A stretch of DNA of 64,000 bases, from the NCBI GenBank assembly GCA_050013235.1, contig JBEKFQ010000005.1, positions 35,037 through 99,036 of the forward strand. The letters are read 5' to 3'. Position numbers and translations under genes: made by a program. A model generated the notes under the pieces. It was not told the origin of the DNA and did not search any database. It saw nothing but the letters and a program-made list of their open reading frames with translations. Positions 25,868 through 35,135 of the stretch are shown here, one piece after another. Every line of letters begins with the position of its first letter. Position 1 is the stretch's first letter. The DNA is from RH-AL1 sp050013235. GTDB lineage: Bacteria > Pseudomonadota > Alphaproteobacteria > Rhizobiales > Beijerinckiaceae.

Positions 25868-27241
25868 ATGCAAGTGACCGAAACCCATTCCGAGGGGCTC
25901 AAGCGCGAGTTCAAGGTCGTTCTCCCCGCGCAGGATCTCGCGAGCCGCGTGGAAGGGCAATTAGCCGAAATGCGCTCCAAGGCGAAGATCAACGGCTTCC
26001 GCCCCGGCAAAGTCCCCGTCGCGCATCTGAAGCGCCTTTATGGGCGCTCGATCGTCGCCGAGGTGGTGCAAGAAGCGATCAGCGAAGCCAACCGCAAGAT
26101 CATCGAGGACAACAAGCTCCGCTTGGCGGGCGAACCCAAGCTGGAACTCGAAGGCGGCCCCGATTCGCTGGAAAAAGCCTTCGAATCCAAGGGCGACATC
26201 GAGTTTAAGATCGCGCTGGAGATTCTCCCCAAGGTCGAGCTCGGCACGCTGGACGACATCGTCGTCGAAAAGCTCGTGGCCGACGTGGCCGAGGAAGAAG
26301 TCGAGCGCATCGTCTCTCTTCTCGGCGAACAGAACCGCACCTACGAGCCCAAGGCCGAGGGCGCGGCCGCCGAAAAGGGCGACAAGGTCACCATCGATTT
26401 CGTCGGCAAGATGGGCGACGAAGCTTTCGAGGGAGGCACGGGCAGCGGTGTCGATCTGATCCTGGGCTCGAACTCCTTCATTCCCGGCTTCGAGGATCAG
26501 TTGATCGGGCTCACGGTTGGCGAGCACAAGACCGTCTCGGTCGAATTCCCCGCCGATTACGGCGCCAAGGAACTGGCGGGCAAGCCCGCCAATTTCGGGG
26601 TCGAAATCAAGGCGATCGCGGCGCCCGGCCCGCTTCAACTCGACGACGAATTCGCCAAGGGTTTCGGGTTCGAGGATCTCGCGACAATGCGTTCCTCCGT
26701 GCGCGCGAACATCGAAAACGATTACAGCCAAGCCTCGCGGGCCAAATGGAAGCGCTCCTTGCTGGATTCGCTCGACAAGAAATATTCCTTCGAACTGCCC
26801 CAGGGCTTGGTCGAACAGGAATTTCAAGCGATCTGGAACCAGGTTCAGACCGAGCAGAAGCGCACCGGCAAGACCTTCGAGGATGAGAACACCACCGAGG
26901 AAGCCGCATTGGCCGAATACCGCGGCATCGCGGAACGCCGGGTGCGTCTCGGCCTTGTCCTGGCCGAGATCGGCGAAGCGGCCGGCGTCAAGGTGACCGA
27001 GGAAGAAATGAATCGCGCCTTGATGGAGCGGGCGCGCCAATATCCCGGTCAAGAACAAAAAGTGTGGGAATTCTTCCGCTCGAATCCGCAGGCGCTCGCC
27101 CAGATCCAGGCGCCGCTGTTCGAGGACAAGGTAATCGACCACGTCGTCTCCCAAGCGAAGGTCACCGAACGGAAGGTTTCCAAGGAGGAACTGACCGCCG
27201 AGGACGAGGACGACGCGGCCGGCTCGAAGAATGCGGCGTAA
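25868..27241 (+). CDS. tig: Trigger factor, ribosome-associated peptidyl-prolyl isomerase
   Basis: Chaperone at the ribosome exit tunnel. The 457-residue product has the ribosome-binding signature GFRPGKVP at residues 43-50. The FKBP-like PPIase domain follows (DKVTIDFVGKMGDEAFEGG, F.PGFEDQL.G, FPADYGAKELAGKPA.F) and then the helical SurA-like C-terminal domain with an acidic tail. It is the first gene of the tig-clpP-clpX-lon region. Confidence 0.97.
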   Translation: MQVTETHSEGLKREFKVVLPAQDLASRVEGQLAEMRSKAKINGFRPGKVPVAHLKRLYGRSIVAEVVQEAISEANRKIIEDNKLRLAGEPKLELEGGPDSLEKAFESKGDIEFKIALEILPKVELGTLDDIVVEKLVADVAEEEVERIVSLLGEQNRTYEPKAEGAAAEKGDKVTIDFVGKMGDEAFEGGTGSGVDLILGSNSFIPGFEDQLIGLTVGEHKTVSVEFPADYGAKELAGKPANFGVEIKAIAAPGPLQLDDEFAKGFGFEDLATMRSSVRANIENDYSQASRAKWKRSLLDSLDKKYSFELPQGLVEQEFQAIWNQVQTEQKRTGKTFEDENTTEEAALAEYRGIAERRVRLGLVLAEIGEAAGVKVTEEEMNRALMERARQYPGQEQKVWEFFRSNPQALAQIQAPLFEDKVIDHVVSQAKVTERKVSKEELTAEDEDDAAGSKNAA

Positions 27242-27271
27242 CCGCCTGGGTTATATGCTATTTTCATAGCT

Positions 27272-27307
27272 GGAGAAGACGGAAAGCCACCGCGCTTTCC
27301 GTCTCCC
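27272..27307 (+). terminator. Inverted repeat after tig, likely terminator stem
   Basis: GGAGAAGACGGAAAGC and its near-perfect reverse complement GCTTTCCGTCTCC flank a short loop 30 bp beyond the tig stop. There is no T run, so it could be a processing or Rho-assisted site. Confidence 0.45.
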
Positions 27308-27546
27308 GCTCGAGGGAGGAGATGGCCCTTGCTTCTGCAAGGATTCCATCGCGACACCTTCTCTCGCCAACGGGGGAAGGAGACTGCCGCTCCATATTTC
27401 CTTTGTTTTCCAACCGCTTCGCGTAAAATTCGAGACTTTCCCGGCAAGGGCTTTGCGGAATCGCTGGAAATGCCTATCTTTAGGAAAGGCGGACGGACGC
27501 CCCTAGGTTTCATGACATTTGCTTAGGCTTAATCAACGAAGCCGCC

Positions 27547-27575
27547 TTGATTTGGCGCTCAAAAGGCCAAATCAA
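27547..27575. promoter_or_regulatory. Perfect 10-bp inverted repeat in the clpP leader
   Basis: TTGATTTGGC, nine bases, then GCCAAATCAA, 36 bp before the clpP ATG. The 9-base spacer is the same as in CIRCE elements (HrcA operator TTAGCACTC-N9-GAGTGCTAA), although the arms differ. It may be an operator or an RNA hairpin. Confidence 0.5.
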
Positions 27576-27611
27576 TACAGCTTGGCGTCAACAGACAGAA
27601 AGACCATTCCC

Positions 27612-28253
27612 ATGCGCGATCGCAGTCCAGTCGAAATTTACGACAACTATCTGATCCCGCAGGTGATCGAGAATACCGCGCGCGGCGAACGCGGATTCGA
27701 TATTTACTCCCGCCTGCTGCGCGAGCGCATCATCTTCCTCACCGGCCCGGTCGAAGACAATATGGCCTCGGTGATCATCGCCCAATTGCTCTTTCTGGAG
27801 GCCGAGAACCCGAAGAAAGAGATTTCCATGTATATCAACTCGCCGGGCGGGGTGGTGACGGCGGGATTGGCGATTTACGACACGATGCAATTCATCCGCC
27901 CGAAGGTCTCGACGCTCTGCACCGGCCAAGCGGCCTCGATGGGTTCGCTTCTGCTCTGCGCCGGCGAAGCGGAGATGCGCTATGCCCTGCCCAACGCCCG
28001 GATCATGGTCCACCAGCCCTCCGGCGGCTTCCAAGGCCAGGCCTCGGACATCCTGCGCCACGCCGAAGACATTATGAAGGTCAAGCGCCGGTTGAACGAC
28101 ATCTATGTCAAACACACCGGCCGCGATTACGACACGATCGAGCGGACGCTCGACCGCGATCATTTCATGTCCTCGGACGAAGCCAAGGACTTCGGCCTTG
28201 TCGATCAGGTGATCGAGAAGCGGCCGGAAGAAAAGACCGAACAAAAGAGCTGA
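27612..28253 (+). CDS. clpP: ATP-dependent Clp protease proteolytic subunit
   Basis: Serine protease ring that degrades substrates unfolded by ClpX or ClpA. The 213-residue product from ATG 27612 has catalytic Ser109 (GQAASMGS), His134 (MVHQPSGG) and Asp183, matching E. coli spacing. The INSPGG loop is also present. An upstream in-frame start at 27519 adds 31 non-conserved residues and would include the leader inverted repeat, so I reject it. clpX lies 863 bp downstream, unusually far for this pair. Confidence 0.97.
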   Translation: MRDRSPVEIYDNYLIPQVIENTARGERGFDIYSRLLRERIIFLTGPVEDNMASVIIAQLLFLEAENPKKEISMYINSPGGVVTAGLAIYDTMQFIRPKVSTLCTGQAASMGSLLLCAGEAEMRYALPNARIMVHQPSGGFQGQASDILRHAEDIMKVKRRLNDIYVKHTGRDYDTIERTLDRDHFMSSDEAKDFGLVDQVIEKRPEEKTEQKS

Positions 28254-28378
28254 GGTGGATGGAGCTTCGCGCAACGCGGTATATTTGTGAAGGCAATCGC
28301 CGCAACGCTCTGGAGTGGCGGATGAATTTTGGCCAGCGTCGATGAGATGCAAGGCCTCGTTCGTCAACCCCCTCTATG

Positions 28379-28491
28379 GAACATGTCCTACGAAAGTTGT
28401 AAGCTTTTGTGGTCGGGGACTGCCCTAACTTCTTATAAAGAATGCGATTTCTTATCGTTTGGGTGATTTCCGCCAAACGATAAGAGCTCTA
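28379..28491. repeat. Two-hairpin dispersed repeat, copy A (diverged)
   Basis: Left half: GTCCTACGAAAGTTGTAAGC...TTTTGTGGTCGGGGAC. Right half: GCGATTTCTTATCGTTTGGGT / CCGCCAAACGATAAGAG hairpin. It shares the layout and about two thirds of the bases, by eye, with copies at 49016-49243, and it follows clpP. Confidence 0.6.
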
Positions 28492-28725
28492 CAATTAAAA
28501 GATAGTTTGAGAAGCGAGGGACGGCCCGAACCGTCATATGAAAACGGGCCCCGCTCTCTCGGAGAAACCCCGGTCCCCGCAAGGGCCGTGTTCAACCGGT
28601 TTCTTCAAGGCGCTTCTTAACCTTTTCTGCGGCAAACTCTATCTGCCGAAGCGTGGTTGGGTATGATGGGACATCTGGGCTGAGGCGAGAGCTACCTCCA
28701 GCATTGCGTGTGTCCGGCGGGCGCT

Positions 28726-28741
28726 TTAAGATTAAGTTAAG
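28726..28741. promoter_or_regulatory. CtrA-like box TTAA-N7-TTAAG in the clpP-clpX spacer
   Basis: TTAA (28726-28729), seven bases, TTAA (28737-28740), then G. It is about 375 bp upstream of clpX. The match to CtrA is by consensus only. Confidence 0.35.
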
Positions 28742-29116
28742 TGATTTGCCGCGAGAGTGGCATAATATAGCCTAAAACTGTTGCATCGATGTGACGCATA
28801 GCCGCCACGATGGTCACAGGCTGTTATAAGATTCCAATCCGCTTCAACCTATGGATCGGATCGGCGAAGATAGCTCCACGGCAAACTTCCAAAAGTTTGC
28901 TTCCTCGTAGAGGATGGAGCAGCATTGTTCTTGCTTGAAAAAGCAAAAGCGACCTTGGCTTAGCCACGCCGGCTGCCCAGGAGGTTTTAAGAAGGTGGCG
29001 GGAATAGCGGATTCGCGTGCAGCGCCGCCATTCTCGAGGGCTAGGGGCCGGCGCGGCACCCGGCTTTGACATAACGCACCGCTAGAGTGCACGCTCTGGC
29101 GGCATGGAGACGAGCC

Positions 29117-30382
<1,266 letters not shown>

Positions 30383-30399
30383 GCCAGAGCGAACGAGAC

Positions 30400-30423
30400 C
30401 CCGCGCCAAAATACTGGCGCGGG
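30400..30423 (+). terminator. GC-rich hairpin after clpX
   Basis: CCCGCGCCA, a 6-nt loop, then TGGCGCGGG, 17 bp after the clpX stop. There is no T run, so termination efficiency is uncertain. Confidence 0.55.
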
Positions 30424-30468
30424 CCTTGCTGGTCCGATGCCGATTTTGATCGCACCAAGGCGGACCCT

Positions 30469-30497
30469 GTTGAAACCCGGCCGCCGCATCGCCATCT
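30469..30497 (+). promoter_or_regulatory. Possible heat-shock (sigma-32-type) promoter of lon
   Basis: GTTGAAA at 30469-30475 and CCATCT at 30492-30497 with a 16-bp spacer resemble the alphaproteobacterial RpoH consensus (CTTGAAA / CCATAT-type). It is 77 bp before the lon ATG. The first base departs from consensus. Confidence 0.35.
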
Positions 30498-30573
30498 GAT
30501 TTTCCGAAGCTGATAAAGTTCCCGGCCGCCGAAGCTTTCTAAAAAGGGCTGGCCGGAGATAGGAAAAACAAAA

Positions 30574-33003
30574 ATGCCCAGCCAAAAGCGAGCACCCTCC
30601 CTACCCGGCGTGATTGAGAACTTTCCGGTCCTGCCGCTCCGCGATATTGTTGTTTTCCCCCATATGATCGTGCCGCTTTTCGTCGGCCGCGAAAAATCCA
30701 TTCGCGCGCTCGAGGAAGTCATGAAGGCCGATAAGCTCATCCTCCTCGCCACGCAGGTGAATGCGACGGATGACGACCCCGCGGTCGACTCCATCTACCG
30801 GACCGGCACGCTGGCCTCGGTGCTCCAATTGCTCAAGCTCCCCGACGGCACCGTGAAGGTGCTGGTGGAGGGGCAGGCTCGCGCCAAGGTTCACGGCTAT
30901 ACCAGTACGGACGATTTCTACGAGGCCGATGCCGAGACCATCGCGGACGATGAAGTCGACGAGGTCGAAGTCGAGGCTCTGGCCCGTTCCGTCGTCGCGG
31001 AATTCGAAGGCTATGTGAAGCTCAACAAGAAGATCTCGCCCGAAGTCGTCTCGGCGGTCACGCAGATCGAGGATTATTCCAAGCTCGCCGACACCGTCGC
31101 CTCGCATCTCGCGGTCAAGATCGCGGACAAGCAGGCCGTGCTGGAGATGACCTCCATCGCCAAGCGGCTGGAAAAGTGCCTCGCTCTGATGGAGAGCGAA
31201 ATCTCGGTTCTCCAGGTCGAGAAGCGCATCCGCACGCGCGTCAAGCGCCAGATGGAGAAGACGCAACGCGAGTACTATCTCAACGAGCAGATGAAAGCGA
31301 TCCAGAAGGAACTCGGCGACGAGGACGGGAAGGACGACCTTTCGGAGATCGAGGAGAAGATCAAGACCACCAAGCTCTCCAAGGAAGCGCGCGACAAGGC
31401 CAATGCCGAGCTGAAGAAGCTGCGGCAAATGTCGCCGATGTCCGCCGAGGCGACCGTGGTGCGCAATTATCTCGACTGGATCGTTTCGATCCCGTGGAAC
31501 AAGCGCTCGAAGGTCAAGAAGGACCTGAATATCGCGGAAGAGCTGCTCAATACCGAGCATTTCGGCCTCGACAAGGTCAAGGAACGGATCGTCGAATATC
31601 TCGCGGTTCAAAGCCGCGCGAATAAACTCACCGGTCCGATCCTCTGCCTCGTCGGACCTCCTGGCGTCGGCAAGACGTCGCTCGGCAAGTCGATCGCGAA
31701 AGCGACGGGGCGCGAGTTCGTGCGGATGTCGCTCGGCGGCGTGCGCGACGAGGCGGAGATCCGCGGGCATCGCCGGACCTATATCGGGTCGATGCCCGGC
31801 AAGATCATTCAGTCGATGCGCAAGGCGAAAACCTCGAATCCTCTCTTCCTGCTCGATGAAATCGACAAGATGGGCCAGGATTTCCGTGGCGATCCGTCCT
31901 CTGCTCTTCTCGAGGTTCTCGACCCCGAGCAGAACAAGGCGTTCAACGACCATTACCTCGAAGTCGATTACGACCTTTCGAACGTGATGTTCGTGACCAC
32001 GGCGAACACCTTGAACATCTCGCCGCCGCTGATGGACCGCATGGAGATCATCCGGATCGCGGGCTATACCGAGGACGAGAAGGTCGAAATCGCCAAGCGC
32101 CATCTCATCCCGGCCGCGATCAAGAAGCACGGCCTCGACGAGGCGGAATTTTCGATTGGGGACAGCGGGCTTCTGGCGCTTGTCCGGCGCTACACTCGCG
32201 AAGCCGGCGTGCGGAATCTCGAACGTGAAATCTCCAACCTCGCCCGCAAGGCGGTGAAGGCGATCCTCACGGGCAAGGCGAAAACCGTTCACGTCACGGA
32301 GGAGAACGTCGCCGATTATCTCGGCGTGTTCAGATACCGCTACGGCGAGGCCGAGACGGAGGATCAGGTCGGCGTGGTCACAGGGTTGGCTTGGACCGAA
32401 GTCGGCGGCGAACTCCTGACGATCGAAGGCGTGATGATGCCCGGCAAGGGCCGCATGACGGTCACCGGAAATCTGAAGGATGTGATGAAGGAATCGATTT
32501 CGGCGGCGGCCTCCTATGTCCGCTCCCGCGCCGTCGATTTCGGCATCGAGCCGCCGCTCTTCGACCGGCGCGACATCCACGTCCATGTGCCGGAAGGGGC
32601 GACCCCGAAGGACGGACCGTCGGCCGGTGTCGCCATGGCGACCGTGATCGTCTCGACGCTCACGGGCATTCCGATCCGCAGGGATATCGCCATGACCGGC
32701 GAGATCACGTTGCGCGGCCGGGTGCTCCCGATTGGCGGCTTGAAGGAAAAACTGCTGGCCGCGCTTCGCGGCGGGCTGAAGAAGGTGCTGATCCCCGAGG
32801 ATAACGCGAAAGATCTCGCCGATCTCCCCGACAATGTGAAGAACGCGCTGGAAATCGTGCCGGTCGCGCGGATGGAAGAAGTCCTGAAGCACGCGCTCGT
32901 CCGCCAGCCCGTCCCGATCATCTGGGATGAGGAGGCCAAGCCCGTCACCGCCTCCGCGCCGCTCCCGGGCGACGAGGAAGGCCCGGGACTGGTCGCGCAC
33001 TGA
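30574..33003 (+). CDS. lon: ATP-dependent Lon protease (LonA)
   Basis: Main soluble AAA+ protease for misfolded and short-lived regulatory proteins. The 809-residue product has the N-terminal substrate-binding LON domain (LPLRDIVVFPHM..PLFVGR), a long coiled-coil segment, Walker A GPPGVGKTS at about 361 and the LLDEIDKMG Walker B. The protease domain has catalytic Ser683 (PKDGPSAG) and Lys726 (GGLKEKLLAA), the same 43-residue spacing as E. coli. A strong terminator follows. The HU gene that commonly follows lon in alphaproteobacteria is absent here. Confidence 0.98.
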   Translation: MPSQKRAPSLPGVIENFPVLPLRDIVVFPHMIVPLFVGREKSIRALEEVMKADKLILLATQVNATDDDPAVDSIYRTGTLASVLQLLKLPDGTVKVLVEGQARAKVHGYTSTDDFYEADAETIADDEVDEVEVEALARSVVAEFEGYVKLNKKISPEVVSAVTQIEDYSKLADTVASHLAVKIADKQAVLEMTSIAKRLEKCLALMESEISVLQVEKRIRTRVKRQMEKTQREYYLNEQMKAIQKELGDEDGKDDLSEIEEKIKTTKLSKEARDKANAELKKLRQMSPMSAEATVVRNYLDWIVSIPWNKRSKVKKDLNIAEELLNTEHFGLDKVKERIVEYLAVQSRANKLTGPILCLVGPPGVGKTSLGKSIAKATGREFVRMSLGGVRDEAEIRGHRRTYIGSMPGKIIQSMRKAKTSNPLFLLDEIDKMGQDFRGDPSSALLEVLDPEQNKAFNDHYLEVDYDLSNVMFVTTANTLNISPPLMDRMEIIRIAGYTEDEKVEIAKRHLIPAAIKKHGLDEAEFSIGDSGLLALVRRYTREAGVRNLEREISNLARKAVKAILTGKAKTVHVTEENVADYLGVFRYRYGEAETEDQVGVVTGLAWTEVGGELLTIEGVMMPGKGRMTVTGNLKDVMKESISAAASYVRSRAVDFGIEPPLFDRRDIHVHVPEGATPKDGPSAGVAMATVIVSTLTGIPIRRDIAMTGEITLRGRVLPIGGLKEKLLAALRGGLKKVLIPEDNAKDLADLPDNVKNALEIVPVARMEEVLKHALVRQPVPIIWDEEAKPVTASAPLPGDEEGPGLVAH

Positions 33004-33024
33004 AAGGTGTGAAGGCTCGAATGC

Positions 33025-33065
33025 AAACGCCGCGTCCCGACAAAGGACGCGGCGTTTTTCTTTTT
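33025..33065 (+). terminator. Rho-independent terminator of lon
   Basis: AAACGCCGCGTCC, loop CGACAAA, GGACGCGGCGTTT, then TTCTTTTT. It starts 22 bp after the lon stop. Confidence 0.95.
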
Positions 33066-33135
33066 GCGGAAGCCGCTTCATTTCAACGGTGAAACCGGCT
33101 ATGCGGATGTTGGTCCGGAGGATTGAGCCGGTCCG

Positions 33136-33211
33136 GGGCGGTTAGCTCAGTTGGTAGAGCATCTCGTTTACACCGAGAGGGTCGGCGGTTCGAGCCCGTC
33201 ACCGCCCACCA
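33136..33211 (+). tRNA. tRNA-Val (anticodon UAC)
   Basis: 76 nt with encoded CCA. Acceptor GGGCGGT / ACCGCCC, D-arm AGCTCAGTTGGTAGAGC, anticodon arm CTCGTTTACACCGAG with TAC, and T-arm GGCGGTTCGAGCCCGTC. It stands alone between lon and era. Confidence 0.97.
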
Positions 33212-33421
33212 TTTTTCAAAGTAATTTCGAAATGTTGTTTTCGCGCCGCCGGTGGCTGTTGGGGGTCCTGAATAAATCCAGAATGAAACTCTCGTGCTTT
33301 GTTCTATCGTGATAGCCGCAGCCTCGAACGTCGACGCGGAAGAACGCGCCCACGCGCAGGATTTTGGTGAACGAATCGCCGTCCGCCCGGCCAGATTTGA
33401 ACCGGGCAACCCGCCCCTCGC

Positions 33422-34375
33422 TCAAGCCGGAAAATCCAGCCCCATCATGCGGTAGCGTTCGGGATCGTCGCCCCAATTGGCGCGGACCTTGACGAAGAGG
33501 AAGAGGTGGACCGTCTGTTCGGCGATCTCCATGATTTCCTTCCGCGCGGCGCTGCCAATGGACTTGATCGTCCGGCCGCCTTCGCCGATCACGATTTTCT
33601 TATGGCCTTCGCGGGTGACGAAAATGGTCTGCTCGACCCGGACGGACCCATTGGGCTGCTCTTTCCAAAGCTCGGTCTCGACGGTGGATTGATAGGGCAA
33701 TTCGTCGTGCAGGCGCTCGAACAGCTTTTCGCGCGTGATCTCGGCCGCGAGCGCGCGGATCGGCGCGTCGGAGACCTGATCCTCGGGGTAGAGCCAAGGA
33801 CCGGGCGGCATCATTTCGGCCAAGCGCTCGACGACCCGGCGCACGCCATGGCCTTTCAAGGCGGAAATCATGAACGTATCGGCGAACAGGCCGGTCTTGT
33901 TCAATTGAGCGGACAGTTCGAGGAGCTTTTCGGCCTCGATCGTGTCGATCTTGTTGAGAATCAGAACCTTCGGCCCCTTCATCTTGGCCAGGCCCTCGAT
34001 GATCGCCTGCGTCTCCTCGTCCTCGCCCTTGCGGGCATCGACGAGCAAGGCGGCGACATCGGCATCCCCTGCCCCGCTCCAGGCCGTGGAGACCATCGCC
34101 CGGTCGAGCCGCCGCTTCGGCGCGAAAATGCCCGGCGTATCCACGAAGATGATCTGCGAGGCGCCATTGAGCGCGATCCCACGAACCAGGGCCCGCGTGG
34201 TCTGCACTTTGCGCGAGACAATCGAAACCTTGGTGCCCACGGCTTTGTTGATGAGCGTCGACTTCCCGGCATTGGGCGCACCGATCAGCGCGACGAAACC
34301 GCAGCGCGTGGCGGCATCCGCCGGCACAACTTCCGGCGGCCCGGCCTCATCGGGGCTATGATCTTCGGTCGTCAT
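33422..34375 (-). CDS. era: GTPase Era, 30S ribosome assembly
   Basis: 317 residues. G1 motif GAPNAGKS at 32-39, G3 DTPG, G4 NKID, then a C-terminal type II KH domain with GEGGRTIKSIG. Era binds the 16S rRNA 3' end during small-subunit maturation. An acidic N-terminal extension of about 25 residues precedes the G domain. It is the last gene of the minus-strand run rpoZ-rsh-pdxJ-acpS-lepB-rnc-era. The recO gene that usually follows era in rhizobia is missing. Confidence 0.96.
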   Translation of the reverse strand: MTTEDHSPDEAGPPEVVPADAATRCGFVALIGAPNAGKSTLINKAVGTKVSIVSRKVQTTRALVRGIALNGASQIIFVDTPGIFAPKRRLDRAMVSTAWSGAGDADVAALLVDARKGEDEETQAIIEGLAKMKGPKVLILNKIDTIEAEKLLELSAQLNKTGLFADTFMISALKGHGVRRVVERLAEMMPPGPWLYPEDQVSDAPIRALAAEITREKLFERLHDELPYQSTVETELWKEQPNGSVRVEQTIFVTREGHKKIVIGEGGRTIKSIGSAARKEIMEIAEQTVHLFLFVKVRANWGDDPERYRMMGLDFPA

Positions 34376-34418
34376 GTCTATCCTTCCGCGCTCTCATTAT
34401 TAGAGATAGCGCAATATC

Positions 34419-35135
34419 TCACGAGGGCGACGTAATATTTTCGCGCTTGATGAATGCAGCCGCCGCGCTTTGTTCCGCGAACCGCTTGGACGGCCCCTTG
34501 GCTTCCTGAGAGGCATGGCCCGCGACATCGACGGCGACGGTAAATTCCGGCGCATGGTCTGGCCCGCTGCGCGTCAACTCGCGATAGACCGGCGCGGGCA
34601 GCGCACGTGCCTGCGCCCATTCTTGCAGCATGGTCTTGGGATCGCGCAAGGGACGGCCGGGCTTGCGCATGCGCTCCTCGAAGCCGCGCCGCACCAGATC
34701 CGCCGTGGCCTCATAGCCGCCATCGAGAAACACCGCCCCGATAATCGACTCGCAGATATCGCCAAGAATGGCCTGTTTGAGCGCGGCGATCCCCTTCTCG
34801 CCCGCCCCCAGCCGGATATAGGGCTCGACATCCCAAGCCAGCGCGACCTCGGCGCAGGTCTCGCGCCGGACGAGATCGGCGAGCCGGCGCGAAAGCTGGC
34901 CCTCGTCGGCCTCTGGGAAAGCCTCATACAGCATGGCCGAAACGCACAGGCCCAACACCCGGTCGCCTAAGAATTCCAGGCGCTGATACGTCGCCTGGCG
35001 CCCCGATGCCGCCCCGACATGGGTCAAAGCGAGCGTCAAGAGATGACGATCCCGGAAGACATAGCCCAGGTTGGCTTCGAGAGTCGCGAGATCGGCGCTC
35101 CGTCCAGAAACGCTGGAAGAAGATGCCCGGATCAA
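34419..35135 (-). CDS. rnc: Ribonuclease III
   Basis: Double-stranded RNA endonuclease processing rRNA precursors and other RNAs. The 238-residue protein has the RNase III signature (YQRLEFLGDRVL with catalytic Glu/Asp), the second acidic site G.ICESIIGAVFLDGGY, and a C-terminal dsRBD (D.KT.LQEW, GP.H...F and a KRFAEQSAAAAFI helix). No ATG suits the start. TTG 35135 overlaps the lepB stop (TTGA), suggesting translational coupling, and another TTG lies at 35195. Confidence 0.93.
   Translation of the reverse strand: MIRASSSSVSGRSADLATLEANLGYVFRDRHLLTLALTHVGAASGRQATYQRLEFLGDRVLGLCVSAMLYEAFPEADEGQLSRRLADLVRRETCAEVALAWDVEPYIRLGAGEKGIAALKQAILGDICESIIGAVFLDGGYEATADLVRRGFEERMRKPGRPLRDPKTMLQEWAQARALPAPVYRELTRSGPDHAPEFTVAVDVAGHASQEAKGPSKRFAEQSAAAAFIKRENITSPS

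Larger units (their letters stand above)
28254..29116. other. Long clpP-clpX spacer with repeat and possible structured RNA
   Basis: 863 bp without a supported gene. It holds one copy of the two-hairpin dispersed repeat (28379-28491), a GC-rich stretch at about 28515-28600 that can fold (GGCCCG paired with CGGGCC), and a TTAA-N7-TTAA box at 28726-28740. The clpX promoter must also lie here. I could not identify a known RNA family. Confidence 0.45.

Noticed and set aside
25753..26010. Minus-strand frame over tRNA-Leu ending GAGGGTRTPTICITGT
   Set aside because: Another recurrent false protein from antisense tRNA sequence, overlapping the start of tig.
30601..33081. 826-codon minus-strand frame antisense to lon
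   Set aside because: Shadow of lon with no homology of its own.
33083..33409. Minus-strand frame over tRNA-Val reading AVTGSNRRPSRCKRDALPTEL
   Set aside because: A well-known false protein arising from the antisense of a tRNA gene; there is no other support.
33385..33412. T-loop-like GGTTCAAATC on the minus strand between tRNA-Val and era
   Set aside because: The flanking bases do not form a T-stem or acceptor stem, so it is not a tRNA.
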